From assembly GCA_964577975.1 (NCBI GenBank), contig CAZOBB010000067.1, positions 1 to 27,997 of the forward strand: 27,997 bases of DNA, in the 5' to 3' direction. The position numbers and the translations under genes were made by a program. The stretch comes from JAOZMY01 sp964577975 (GTDB taxonomy: Bacteria; Desulfobacterota; S145-22). Positions 8,648 through 15,992 of the stretch are shown here, piece by piece. A model generated the notes under the pieces. That model saw nothing but the letters and a program-made list of their open reading frames with translations, was not told the DNA's origin and ran no database searches. The first letter of the stretch is position 1. Each line of letters opens with the position of its first letter.

Positions 8648-8923
8648 CTAGGCCACTTGGGGTTTGTCATTCTTCCACAGCATGAGATTACGGACATAGA
8701 TGAAAACCCCCACTCCTTGGCCCAATATGAAAACGGGATCTTTCCGATGCACGGCGTAAATAAAGAGAAGACTACTTCCCGCGAGGGAAAGGTACCAGAA
8801 CACCTTCGGAATCGTACTTCTTTTCTTTTTCTCGGACACAATCCACTGCACAAGAAATCTCGCGCTGAAAATTCCTTGGGCGACGAACCCTAAAACAATC
8901 CAAAAATCCCACTGTATCGTCAT
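8648..8923 (-). CDS. Lipid-A-disaccharide synthase N-terminal-like membrane protein (LABN)
   Basis: A 91-residue membrane protein with three hydrophobic segments, matching the stand-alone LABN family (COG3952): WDFWIVLGFVAQGIFSARFL at about 5-24, then VQWIVSEKKKRSTIPKVFW, a second helix near 45-62 and a third near 69-85. The ATG at 8923 is chosen because it overlaps the glycosyltransferase stop as ATGA and has AGGAG just upstream. The domain is best known fused to or near lipid-handling enzymes, and stand-alone copies often neighbour GT2 enzymes of the dolichyl-phosphate type. Here it probably acts with the upstream glycosyltransferase at the inner membrane, perhaps moving or presenting a lipid-linked sugar; that role is inference. 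Confidence 0.85.
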   Translation of the reverse strand: MTIQWDFWIVLGFVAQGIFSARFLVQWIVSEKKKRSTIPKVFWYLSLAGSSLLFIYAVHRKDPVFILGQGVGVFIYVRNLMLWKNDKPQVA

Positions 8924-9648
8924 GTAAGCTCCTTTGCTTGGTATCGAATCGCCCTTCTCTTCATCCAAGCGACCACCAAGAGGTCAAGAAAAGGGGATAA
9001 GAGCCTGTTCCAAAACCCGTATTTCGACTGGCCGTATTTCCGGGGATGATGGGCCACGGGAACCTCTGTAATCCGCGCCCCCTCCATGGTGAGCAACACC
9101 CCCAAAAAACGATGCATTCCCTTGAACATCTTGATTCTTTTCACGTAAAAGGCCTTATAGGCCTTGAGAGAGCACCCCGTGTCATGGATCGGATCGTTCA
9201 AGACATTCTTCCTGAGGAAATTGGCAATCTTCGACGAAATTCTTTTGAGAAATGGATCTTGACGATCCACCCGCCACCCCAGAACCGCGTCGTATTCCGG
9301 AAGTTTCTCCAGCAATTTTGGAATATCGGCCGGATCGTTTTGAAGATCGGCGTCGAGCGTCACGACGACATCTCCCTTGGCGGCCTCGAAACCCGCCGCC
9401 ATAGCCGTGGAAAGCCCGTAGTTTGCGTCTAGCCGCACGATGCGAATCTCTGGTTTGGAAAATTTCTCCTTCATGGCTTTCATTCTTTCCACACTCCGAT
9501 CCGTGCTTCCGTCGTCTATGAAAACGATCTCCACAGGGTTTCCAAGCGGCAAGAGACTCTCAACTATCGCCTCCGTCAAAGGAACAATATTGTCTTCTTC
9601 ATTATAAACGGGGAGGATCACCGAAATAAGCTCTTGCTTTGAAATCAT
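8920..9648 (-). CDS. GT2 glycosyltransferase, DPM1/ArnC-like
   Basis: A 242-residue GT-A fold glycosyltransferase. ISVILPVYNEEDNI opens the nucleotide-sugar domain (8-21), FIDDGSTDRS follows (43-52), and the metal-binding DxD is in TLDADLQNDP (D99, D101). HDTGCSLKAYK is the typical acceptor-site stretch of polyprenyl-phosphate mannosyl or glucosyl transferases. The C-terminal pair of transmembrane helices found in DpsA/ArnC relatives is missing; only a weakly hydrophobic SPFLDLLVVAWMK is seen. The LABN protein encoded immediately downstream may supply the membrane part. Likely product is a polyprenyl-phosphate-linked sugar on the cytoplasmic face. The sugar donor is not predictable. An upstream promoter-like pair is at 9681-9710. 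Confidence 0.9.
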   Translation of the reverse strand: MISKQELISVILPVYNEEDNIVPLTEAIVESLLPLGNPVEIVFIDDGSTDRSVERMKAMKEKFSKPEIRIVRLDANYGLSTAMAAGFEAAKGDVVVTLDADLQNDPADIPKLLEKLPEYDAVLGWRVDRQDPFLKRISSKIANFLRKNVLNDPIHDTGCSLKAYKAFYVKRIKMFKGMHRFLGVLLTMEGARITEVPVAHHPRKYGQSKYGFWNRLLSPFLDLLVVAWMKRRAIRYQAKELT

Positions 9649-9680
9649 TGTTTCATCTTTCTTCCTGAAAGGGTTCTCTC

Positions 9681-9710
9681 ATCATAAAATACAGATGTGC
9701 AATGTAGCAA
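9681..9710 (-). promoter_or_regulatory. Candidate promoter for the GT2-LABN pair
   Basis: On the minus strand TTGCTA (9710-9705) and TATGAT (9686-9681) are 18 bases apart, in the 85-base gap after the squalene/phytoene synthase-family gene. The -10 is five of six; the -35 is weak. Confidence 0.35.
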
Positions 9711-9733
9711 TAACGCCATAATATTGCAACCTC

Positions 9734-10756
9734 TCAAGAACCAACCGCCCTGATCCTCGCTTTCACCAGTTCGTAATCGCACGTCAACGCGTCGTCGGAA
9801 ATGGTGAAAGTCTCACACGCCCTCAAAAGCGTTTCCACCTGAGCGCGGCGCAATTTTTCCTCTCCGCTTTCCAAAAGGTGCACCAGTGTATGATAAGCCA
9901 ATACGAAGGGAATGATACAAAACATCCGAATCTTCTTTTGCCGGAGGGGCAACGCTCGGATATAACGATGGGCACCCTCAAGATGAGGAAGCACCTTTTG
10001 AGTCATCTGCAAAATGATCTCCCCCCTCTTGAGGGTTGGATTGTCTCGTAGCTCCTCCACCTCTATTCCCACCCATTCCGTCAAACTTCGAGGCAAATAA
10101 CACCAACCACGGGCAATGTCTTTCGTATAATCCTTCACGATATTTACCATTTGCAACCCGATTCCAAAATGAACCTGTTCCTTGACCAAGGCCTCACGAT
10201 GCGGCGAGACGGACCTTTCCAGGCAAAAAAGCTCCGTCAGCATTTTCCCTACCACCCCAGCCACATAGTAACAATAACGGATTAAATCCTCGTCGTCACG
10301 CAACTGGAAAATGGGCGCGGAAGATCTTTGCTTTCTTAATTGATAGGCGATCATCCCTTCGATACATTCCCCCAAGGCCTCAACCACTGCAGAGCGGTAA
10401 GGCAAAGGTAAACTCTCCAAGCAACAAAACACCCTATCCCCATGCCAAACCAAATCCATCTCCGGGGTCTCTTTTTGCAACCCCTCTCGGAAAAGACGCC
10501 GTTCCTGTAAACAGGTGGCCGACAAACGCGAATGGGATAAAAGCTCTGAAAGGTCCGTAAGCAAACGAATCTTCTCTTCCTCTTTCATCTCCTCACAATC
10601 CTCCAGCGTATCCGCGATCCGAAAAAGGAGATACCCCACCAGCACTGCCCGATGAAGAGTCCCCTCGAGACGCTGGATATTCAAACTGAACGTTCGGGAT
10701 ACCAGCGGCAGCATTTCCTCGCAATACGCCCAAGCCTCGGTCATACCGTTTGTCAT
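9734..10756 (-). CDS. Squalene/phytoene synthase-family enzyme
   Basis: A 340-residue all-helical prenyl synthase. Enzymes of this family join two prenyl diphosphates head to head to give squalene, phytoene or related C30/C40 products. The two metal-binding Asp motifs are present: DTLED (49-53) in LLFRIADTLEDC, and DYTKD (209-213) in MVNIVKDYTKDIARGW followed by CYLP. YCYYVAGVVGKMLTELF at 161-177 is the usual active-site helix. The opening SRTFSLNI resembles farnesyl-diphosphate farnesyltransferases. The start is set at the ATG at 10756, which overlaps the methyltransferase stop as ATGA and has GGGGGAGAGGA upstream; a longer frame from 10792 is less likely. There is no hpnC/D/E or crt neighbour, so which product is made is open. 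Confidence 0.88.
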   Translation of the reverse strand: MTNGMTEAWAYCEEMLPLVSRTFSLNIQRLEGTLHRAVLVGYLLFRIADTLEDCEEMKEEEKIRLLTDLSELLSHSRLSATCLQERRLFREGLQKETPEMDLVWHGDRVFCCLESLPLPYRSAVVEALGECIEGMIAYQLRKQRSSAPIFQLRDDEDLIRYCYYVAGVVGKMLTELFCLERSVSPHREALVKEQVHFGIGLQMVNIVKDYTKDIARGWCYLPRSLTEWVGIEVEELRDNPTLKRGEIILQMTQKVLPHLEGAHRYIRALPLRQKKIRMFCIIPFVLAYHTLVHLLESGEEKLRRAQVETLLRACETFTISDDALTCDYELVKARIRAVGS

Positions 10757-11376
10757 ACCGTCCTCTCCCCCAGACGAACCGCCTTCACACACCGAACCAT
10801 TCCTCTGAAAAACAGTTGCTCCTCCTTGATGGAAAAACCATAGTCGCCGAGAAACGCTTCCAGATCCAGTTTCACAAATTCAAAGGCATAAGGGCATTCC
10901 CCCCAGACAAAAGGCAAACGAAGATAAAAGGGAAGATCACTCAGATCGAATTCGTTGTAATCGAACAAGACCAGTTCACCCTTCTCCCGCAAGAGCAAAC
11001 GACAATTTCCCAGCACCCTTTCTCTCGCAGAATGGGGAAGTCCATGCAAAACAAATGACAAAAGAATCTTATCGAATTCCCTCTTAAAAGCAAACGGGGC
11101 GTCGATCCGTCTCTCCAAAAGGGACACATTGGGATAACGGCGACAGCGGTTTCGAAACTGCTCCGCCATCTCCCGTCCAATCTCGATCCCCACGATCCCG
11201 CCTTTCCCATGGAGATACCGGGCCATCAGACAAGCGTTGCGGCCCGTTCCTGCCCCCATATCGAGAATCCACTCCCCCGGCCAGATTCCCATCCAGGCAA
11301 TGGCTTTTTTGATGAAAGAGCGATAAGCCCCGAGTGTTCCCACATCCATGAGGAAGTCGTAATAACGCGCCATCAT
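10753..11376 (-). CDS. Class I SAM-dependent methyltransferase
   Basis: A 207-residue methyltransferase when begun at the ATG at 11376. Motif I for S-adenosylmethionine binding is WILDMGAGTGRNACLMA at 36-52, followed by an acidic strand end in IVGIEIGREMAEQF and a later FDKILLSFVLHGLP, as in UbiE/Ubie-like enzymes. The frame stays open to 11532, but that extension overlaps the upstream editing-domain gene by 101 bases and has no methyltransferase character, so the double ATG at 11376/11373 is preferred; its site AAGGGG is very close. The stop overlaps the prenyl synthase start as ATGA. That coupling suggests a lipid or isoprenoid substrate, but no substrate can be read from the sequence. Confidence 0.85.
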   Translation of the reverse strand: MMARYYDFLMDVGTLGAYRSFIKKAIAWMGIWPGEWILDMGAGTGRNACLMARYLHGKGGIVGIEIGREMAEQFRNRCRRYPNVSLLERRIDAPFAFKREFDKILLSFVLHGLPHSARERVLGNCRLLLREKGELVLFDYNEFDLSDLPFYLRLPFVWGECPYAFEFVKLDLEAFLGDYGFSIKEEQLFFRGMVRCVKAVRLGERTV

Positions 11377-11431
11377 GCCCCTTATCTCTATCTTGGAATC
11401 AGGATAGAGAAGGGGAGGTGTCTCGTTCGGG

Positions 11432-11842
11432 CTAAAAATTTTGAAAAACCCTCGCAAGGGAAAATCCAGGGGCTGAAAGTTCCAAATCGAGAAAATACCC
11501 CAATGGGGTCTGTAAAACCGTATAACCGGCATCCTCTAAACGCGTTTGTGCGTTATCAAGAAGCCTGGCGACGACATCCGCCGGCGCTTTACTGTCAGAC
11601 AGGTGGGCAAAAGAGTGCAAAACGACCTTCTTTGTTTCGTTTTTTCCCGCCAACCATTTGAGATTCTTGATCAATCGAGTCGTTACCTTCGAAAGACGTG
11701 GAACATCCTCTTCCTCCACGTGAATAAAACCCACGACAGCATCCTCTATTTCCTTTCCCTCTACTACATCAGGAGCCTCCTCGAGGCTCTTGACCGCCGG
11801 ACGGTAGGCGAAACGCTTAGCGTAGATCATCAACAGTTTCAT
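11432..11842 (-). CDS. Freestanding threonyl-tRNA synthetase editing-domain-like protein
   Basis: A 136-residue protein that I match to the archaeal ThrRS N-terminal editing domain (PF08915, a D-tyrosyl-tRNA deacylase-like fold). Supporting features are the opening MKLLMIYAKRFAY, the central KKVVLHSFAHLSDSKAP with the conserved AHLS (His80), and EDAGYTVLQTPLGYFLDLEL near the end, aligned with the archaeal EAPFGWYK-type segment. The archaeal catalytic lysine after the aromatic pair is Leu118 here, and the following Cys and His are also changed, so deacylation of seryl-tRNA(Thr) is doubtful. The ATG at 11842 has GAGGTG 8 bases upstream; a GTG three codons earlier is the alternative. It starts 12 bases after the hydrolase stop. 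No aminoacyl-tRNA synthetase catalytic domain is attached. Confidence 0.72.
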   Translation of the reverse strand: MKLLMIYAKRFAYRPAVKSLEEAPDVVEGKEIEDAVVGFIHVEEEDVPRLSKVTTRLIKNLKWLAGKNETKKVVLHSFAHLSDSKAPADVVARLLDNAQTRLEDAGYTVLQTPLGYFLDLELSAPGFSLARVFQNF

Positions 11843-11854
11843 GGTCGCCACACC

Positions 11855-12628
11855 TCAGGGAAGACCAAGGACAAAACCACGAATCGCCTCCGTAACCTCT
11901 GCCGGCTTTTCCATCATGACCATATGGCCCGCCTTCGGAAACGTTTTCATGGTAGCGTTTGGCAAATGCTCCAGCAGGTATTTCGAGTACTTCACGGGGG
12001 TGAGCTGATCATCCTCGCCACACAAAATCAATACCGGATGGGTTATCCCTTCCAGCTTGTCGCAAATGTCAAATCGGTTACACGCAAGAAAATCCCCATG
12101 AATCACCGATGGTTGGGTTTTTGCCATTTCGCTCGTTCCTTCTTGCACCACGTCTTCCTCGGTAAATTTCGAAAAGGCATACCGGTTGATCATTGCCACC
12201 GTGCCCTCGAAGTTCGTCAAAATCCCATCCAGGATGGAAGGCAACACCCGGAGTCGGCATCCTGTCCCGATCAAGACAAGGGCGGACACCTTCTCCGCAA
12301 AATTCAATGCCAATGTCTGAGCAATCGCTCCCCCCATGGAATGCCCCACCACCACAGGAGGCGCAGGTACGAGCGCATCGATCACGCCCGCCACGTCTTC
12401 GGCGTACTGTTCGACCCGGTTGGCCCCTTGGGGAGAGGAATCGCCATGCCCCGGCAATTCGACGACCACCACGTTAAAACCGCCTTTCAATCCATCGAAT
12501 TGGTTGATCCAGTTATTTTTGTTTCCTCCCGCCCCATGGACAAAAAGGATCGTCCTTTTCCCTTTCTCCAAAGGCTCGGCACTGGTAAGGCAATTGATCT
12601 TCCGATCCTTGATCTCAACGATTGGCAT
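11855..12628 (-). CDS. Alpha/beta-hydrolase
   Basis: A 257-residue alpha/beta-hydrolase fold protein. The oxyanion segment is FVHGAGGNKNNW (29-40), the nucleophile elbow is GHSMGG with Ser97, the acid is in CGEDDQLTP (Asp206 or 207) and the catalytic histidine is His235 in KAGHMVMMEKP. All triad members are present, so it should be active, probably as an esterase or a C-C or lactone hydrolase; the substrate is not predictable. No signal peptide is seen, so it is cytoplasmic. The ATG has AAAAAGGAG 5 bases upstream. It is the first gene of a minus-strand run that continues into the editing-domain, methyltransferase and prenyl synthase genes, and it diverges from cobO. Confidence 0.9.
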   Translation of the reverse strand: MPIVEIKDRKINCLTSAEPLEKGKRTILFVHGAGGNKNNWINQFDGLKGGFNVVVVELPGHGDSSPQGANRVEQYAEDVAGVIDALVPAPPVVVGHSMGGAIAQTLALNFAEKVSALVLIGTGCRLRVLPSILDGILTNFEGTVAMINRYAFSKFTEEDVVQEGTSEMAKTQPSVIHGDFLACNRFDICDKLEGITHPVLILCGEDDQLTPVKYSKYLLEHLPNATMKTFPKAGHMVMMEKPAEVTEAIRGFVLGLP

Positions 12629-12699
12629 AAAAACTCCTTTTTGAGGTTTTTATATCATAGCCATGAGGGGAAGAAAAGAATGCCGCTGGCCGCCCCTCC

Positions 12700-12735
12700 T
12701 TGACAAACTTTCCCGAGATTCGTAAAGGGTATAAA
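12700..12735 (+). promoter_or_regulatory. Candidate promoter for cobO
   Basis: A perfect TTGACA at 12700-12705 is followed after 17 bases by TAAAGG (12723-12728) and after 24 bases by TATAAA (12730-12735). Neither pairing is ideal: the first has a poor -10 and the second a long spacer. The 130-base gap has no B12 riboswitch-like conserved box that I can recognise. Confidence 0.3.
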
Positions 12736-12758
12736 AATCACGAAAGGACATCGGCAAA

Positions 12759-13286
12759 TTGAAAAAAACAGAACGCCACGGCCTCCTCATCGTTCACACG
12801 GGAAACGGAAAGGGAAAGACTACAGCGGCGTTGGGAATGGCCTTCCGGGCATTGGGACACGGTTATCGTGTCCTGATGGTCCAATTCATCAAAGGTTCAT
12901 GGAAATACGGGGAATTGGAATCGGCAAAAAGGTTCGAGAACTTTGAGCTCAAGCCCATGGGTCGAGGCTTCGTTTCCACCGATGGCTCCGTCGAAGAAGA
13001 GGATCGCCAAGCGGCGAAAGAAGCCCTCGCTTATGCCGAAAAGAAACTGGCAACGCAAGACATGATTATCCTCGACGAGATCAATTACGCCATCGGCTTT
13101 GGTCTCCTCACCGAGGCCGAGGTCCTTCAATTCATCCGAAAAAAACCGCCCCACCTCCACCTGATCCTCACGGGACGAAACGCCACGAAAAAAATCGTGG
13201 AGATGGCGGATCTTGTCACGGAGATGTGCGAAATCAAGCATCCCTATCAAAAGGGGATCAAGGCCCAACGAGGAGTGGAATTTTGA
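12759..13286 (+). CDS. cobO: Cob(I)yrinic acid a,c-diamide adenosyltransferase
   Basis: A 175-residue CobO/BtuR/CobA-type adenosyltransferase, which adds the 5'-deoxyadenosyl group from ATP to the cobalt of corrinoids. The unusual P-loop HTGNGKGKTTAALGMAFRA lies at 13-31, and VQFIKGSWKYGELE, DMIILDEINYAI and HLILTGRNA are family segments. Length is normal for the soluble short form. The start is TTG at 12759, with AAAGGA about 10 bases upstream; no in-frame ATG precedes the P-loop. The gene ends with TGA that overlaps the TTG start of the next gene as TTGA, so cobO and cobI are coupled. It may serve de novo synthesis or salvage. Confidence 0.93.
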   Translation: MKKTERHGLLIVHTGNGKGKTTAALGMAFRALGHGYRVLMVQFIKGSWKYGELESAKRFENFELKPMGRGFVSTDGSVEEEDRQAAKEALAYAEKKLATQDMIILDEINYAIGFGLLTEAEVLQFIRKKPPHLHLILTGRNATKKIVEMADLVTEMCEIKHPYQKGIKAQRGVEF

Positions 13287-14179
13287 GTGAATCAGGCCTC
13301 AAATTCGGATACTGTCAAAAATACAACAAAAAAATCCTTCTGGACGAGAACGCTGCGTGTGTTCATCCCCATGAATACTGCAAATTTCGCCCATCGTGCC
13401 TCATCAACGAAATCGGAAAAGAAAACCGAAGGCGAAAGCGCTCCCAACAGAAAATGGCCCTTGGAACCCTTTACGGCATCGGTGTGGGACCAGGGGAACC
13501 TTCCATGATCACCCTCCAAGCCATCGAACGGCTGAAAAAGCTGGACATCGTCTTCGCCTCGAAAAAGGCAAAGGTGGCAGAAAGCATCGCATATTCGGTG
13601 GCAAAAAAATTTCTATCTCCTTCCGCTGAGGTGCGTTTCCTCGAATTCGAAGCCACCTATGACCGCGAGGCCTTTGACGCGCAGTGGGCGGAAAACGCCA
13701 AAAAGGTCATGGAGGTTCTCAAAACAGGAAAGGATTGTGGCTACATTACCCTGGGAGACCCCTCTTTGTACAGCACATTTTCCCACTTGACGCGAAACCT
13801 GCGGAAACAAGAGCCAAGTCTTAAAATAGACATCATTCCAGGGGTTTCCATGGTGACGGCAGCCGCCAACCTCTTGAACACGCCCCTTGCCATCGATGGG
13901 GAAACCCTTACGTTCATTCCTTCCGCCCAGATCACGCCGGAGCAATTACACGAACTCATCGAGGCCTCTGACAACCTCGTTTTCATGAAAATCCCTAGTG
14001 ACGCCCAAGATCTCGTCAAAAACCTTGAAGAAAGCGGGCTCCTTCACCATGCCATCTGGATTCAGAAATGCTGTCTCCCGGATCAGCGAATCGTCAAAGA
14101 GCTCAGCGCTTCCATGCTGGAAGAAGAGCAAGAAAAATATCTATCCCTGATGATTGTGAAGAAAGAAGGGATTGTGTAA
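13283..14179 (+). CDS. cobI: Precorrin-2/cobalt-factor II C20-methyltransferase with Cys-rich N-terminal module
   Basis: The catalytic part, from about residue 58 (ATG at 13454), is a tetrapyrrole methylase: GTLYGIGVGPGEPSMITLQA, GYITLGDPSLYSTFSHL and DIIPGVSMVTAAANLLNTPL are typical of CobI/CbiL, which methylate C20 of precorrin-2 using SAM. Upstream the frame stays open to a TTG at 13283 that overlaps the cobO stop as TTGA and has AGGAG about 8 bases before it. This gives a 298-residue product with a 57-residue leader carrying Cys11, Cys26, Cys33 and Cys39 plus His28 and His30 (CVHPHEYCKFRPSC), then a basic linker. The leader may bind a metal. Alternatively it is a separate small protein and CobI starts at 13454, though no stop divides them. 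Aerobic versus anaerobic pathway cannot be decided from this gene alone. Confidence 0.85.
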   Translation: MSESGLKFGYCQKYNKKILLDENAACVHPHEYCKFRPSCLINEIGKENRRRKRSQQKMALGTLYGIGVGPGEPSMITLQAIERLKKLDIVFASKKAKVAESIAYSVAKKFLSPSAEVRFLEFEATYDREAFDAQWAENAKKVMEVLKTGKDCGYITLGDPSLYSTFSHLTRNLRKQEPSLKIDIIPGVSMVTAAANLLNTPLAIDGETLTFIPSAQITPEQLHELIEASDNLVFMKIPSDAQDLVKNLEESGLLHHAIWIQKCCLPDQRIVKELSASMLEEEQEKYLSLMIVKKEGIV

Positions 14180-14203
14180 CATTTTTGAAAGGATGAAGAG
14201 GAA

Positions 14204-14623
14204 ATGAAAAGCTATCGAAAAGAACTATGGTTCAATATCCCCACACGACGCGCCTTCGTCAATATCACCCCTCAAGTGGAAGCCTGTTTGAAAGAGAGCG
14301 GAATTGAGGAGGGCTTATGTCTCGTCAATGCCATGCACATAACCGCCTCTGTTTTCATCAATGATGATGAAAAAGGACTTCATGAAGACTACGAACGCTG
14401 GCTGGAGTGGTTGGCCCCTCACGAACCTGTTTCGAAATACCATCACAACCGGACCGGTGAAGACAACGGGGACGCTCACTTGAAACGTCAAGTTATGGGA
14501 CGAGAAGTCGTGGTAGCCATCACGAAAGGCCGTCTCGATTTCGGGCCATGGGAACAGATTTTTTACGGCGAGTTCGACGGGCGCCGAAAGAAACGCGTTC
14601 TCGTAAAGATTATCGGGGAATAG
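14204..14623 (+). CDS. yjbQ: YjbQ family protein (UPF0047, secondary thiamine-phosphate synthase)
   Basis: A 139-residue single-domain protein of the YjbQ/UPF0047 family, some members of which have weak thiamine-phosphate synthase activity. Family marks are NAMHITASVFINDDEKG, the strongly conserved HHNRTGEDNGDAHLKRQ, and the C-terminal GPWEQIFYGEFDGRR, where most members have GTWQ. Length is standard. The ATG at 14204 follows GAAGAGGAA closely. It lies 24 bases after cobI on the same strand and may be co-transcribed, although nothing ties the family to corrinoid synthesis. The true cellular substrate of the family is not settled. Confidence 0.92.
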   Translation: MKSYRKELWFNIPTRRAFVNITPQVEACLKESGIEEGLCLVNAMHITASVFINDDEKGLHEDYERWLEWLAPHEPVSKYHHNRTGEDNGDAHLKRQVMGREVVVAITKGRLDFGPWEQIFYGEFDGRRKKRVLVKIIGE

Positions 14624-14637
14624 AGGGGTGTTATCTC

Positions 14638-14667
14638 TTGACTTTGAGGAAAAAATATAGTTGTTAT
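14638..14667 (+). promoter_or_regulatory. Candidate promoter for the oxidoreductase operon
   Basis: TTGACT (14638-14643) and TGTTAT (14662-14667) are 18 bases apart in the 66-base gap after yjbQ. The -10 is only four of six. It precedes the TTG start of the ferredoxin subunit by about 20 bases. Confidence 0.35.
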
Positions 14668-14689
14668 CGGACACAAGGAGAGGAATTCG

Positions 14690-14926
14690 TTGAAAGGTTC
14701 CATTAAAATCGATTCGAATTTGTGCAAGGGATGCGCCCTTTGTGTTGAGGTGTGTCCAAACGGCGTAATTGAGATAGGAACGCAGCGAAATGCGATGGGG
14801 TATTTCTTTGCCGTGACAAAGAAGGAAAAGAAAAAGACAAAAGACGGCAAGGGATGCACCGGCTGCACGCTCTGCGCCTTGATGTGTCCAGAAGTCGCCA
14901 TAGAGGTGTATCGTGAAAAGAGATGA
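14690..14926 (+). CDS. 2-oxoacid:ferredoxin oxidoreductase delta (2[4Fe-4S] ferredoxin) subunit
   Basis: A 78-residue ferredoxin-like subunit with two CxxCxxCxxxCP motifs, CKGCALCVEVCP and CTGCTLCALMCP, expected to bind two [4Fe-4S] clusters and carry electrons from the catalytic subunits. A lysine-rich insert of about 12 residues (KKEKKKTKDGK) separates the two halves. The start is TTG at 14690 behind a strong AAGGAGAGGA site. Its stop lies 14 bases inside the alpha-subunit gene, which marks it as part of the same complex. It could be called KorD or VorC; the symbol is left empty because the substrate is not certain. Confidence 0.9.
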   Translation: MKGSIKIDSNLCKGCALCVEVCPNGVIEIGTQRNAMGYFFAVTKKEKKKTKDGKGCTGCTLCALMCPEVAIEVYREKR

Positions 14927-15992
14927 AAAACCTTCCCTGATGCGTGGAACCCACATTGTTGCGGAAGCGGCCATTCGAGCGGGCTGCCGCTACTATTTTG
15001 GCTACCCCATCACACCCCAAAACGAATTGCCGGAATATATGTCAAAACGTCTACCGGAAGTAGGGGGTGTCTTCGTCCAGGCCGAAAGCGAAATTGCATC
15101 CATCAATATGGTCATCGGAGCCAGCATGGCAGGCGCTCGTGTCATGACCTCTTCTTCCTCCCCCGGCATCAGCCTCAAGCAGGAAGGAATTTCTTACCTT
15201 GGTGGGCTGGAACTTCCGGCCGTGATCGTGAACATGATGCGGGGAGGCCCCGGGTTAGGGAATATCGCCCCATCCCAGTCAGACTATTTTCAAGCCACCC
15301 GCGGAGGCGGGCACGGGGATTATCGAACCATCGTCCTCGCCCCCGCATCGGGACAGGAGCTGTGTGACCTTACCTACCACGCATTCGATTTGGCCGACCA
15401 TTACCGGACCCCCGTGCTCATCCTCGCAGATGGCATGATGGGTCAAATGATGGAACCCGTGCGATTCCCAGTCATGCGGGATGTAGGAAAACTGCCAAAA
15501 AAACCCTGGACAATCACGGGTGCCAAAGGGAGAAAAAGCCATTTCATCCGCTCGCTGATCCTCGACCCAGCCCAAATGGAAGAACACAACTGGAAGTTGA
15601 TCCGGAAATACGAACAGATAGAAGCCAACGAGATCCAATTTGAGTCCTTCATGCTGGACGATGCCAATCTGGCCATCGTGGCCTTCGGAACAGCGGCACG
15701 TATCGCCAAGGCGGCAGTAAAACGCGCCAGAAACGATGGTCTCAACGTCGGACTCTTCCGACCCGTTTCCCTCTGGCCCTTTCCGTCTCAGCAGCTCCGA
15801 AGCCTCGCCAAAACCATCAAGCATTTCTTCGTATTCGAGCTCAACGCCGGCCAAATGCTGGAAGACGTCAAACTGGCCCTGGAGGGGGAAGGGGACGTCT
15901 TCTTTTACGGAAGACCCGGCGGTGTCGTACCCAACCCGGCTGAAATCTCGCGAATCATTTCCCGACAGTTCTTTCAAAAGGAGATCGTCTAA
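14913..15992 (+). CDS. vorB: 2-oxoacid:ferredoxin oxidoreductase alpha subunit, VorB type
   Basis: A 359-residue subunit with the pyrimidine-binding domain first (RAGCRYYFGYPITPQNELPE, then VFVQAESEIASINMVIGASM and TSSSSPGISLKQEGISYLGG) and the transketolase C-terminal-like domain after about residue 255. This resembles proteins annotated as 3-methyl-2-oxobutanoate dehydrogenase VorB and also KorA. The complex oxidatively decarboxylates a 2-oxoacid to the acyl-CoA and reduces ferredoxin, or works in reverse. The GTG start at 14913 overlaps the ferredoxin gene by 14 bases and has GAGGTG just upstream. Substrates could be branched-chain 2-oxoacids or 2-oxoglutarate; sequence reading alone does not decide it. 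Confidence 0.9.
   Translation: MKRDEKPSLMRGTHIVAEAAIRAGCRYYFGYPITPQNELPEYMSKRLPEVGGVFVQAESEIASINMVIGASMAGARVMTSSSSPGISLKQEGISYLGGLELPAVIVNMMRGGPGLGNIAPSQSDYFQATRGGGHGDYRTIVLAPASGQELCDLTYHAFDLADHYRTPVLILADGMMGQMMEPVRFPVMRDVGKLPKKPWTITGAKGRKSHFIRSLILDPAQMEEHNWKLIRKYEQIEANEIQFESFMLDDANLAIVAFGTAARIAKAAVKRARNDGLNVGLFRPVSLWPFPSQQLRSLAKTIKHFFVFELNAGQMLEDVKLALEGEGDVFFYGRPGGVVPNPAEISRIISRQFFQKEIV

Noticed and set aside
11377..11532. 52-residue N-terminal extension of the methyltransferase
   Set aside because: It overlaps the editing-domain gene by 101 bases and has no methyltransferase character.
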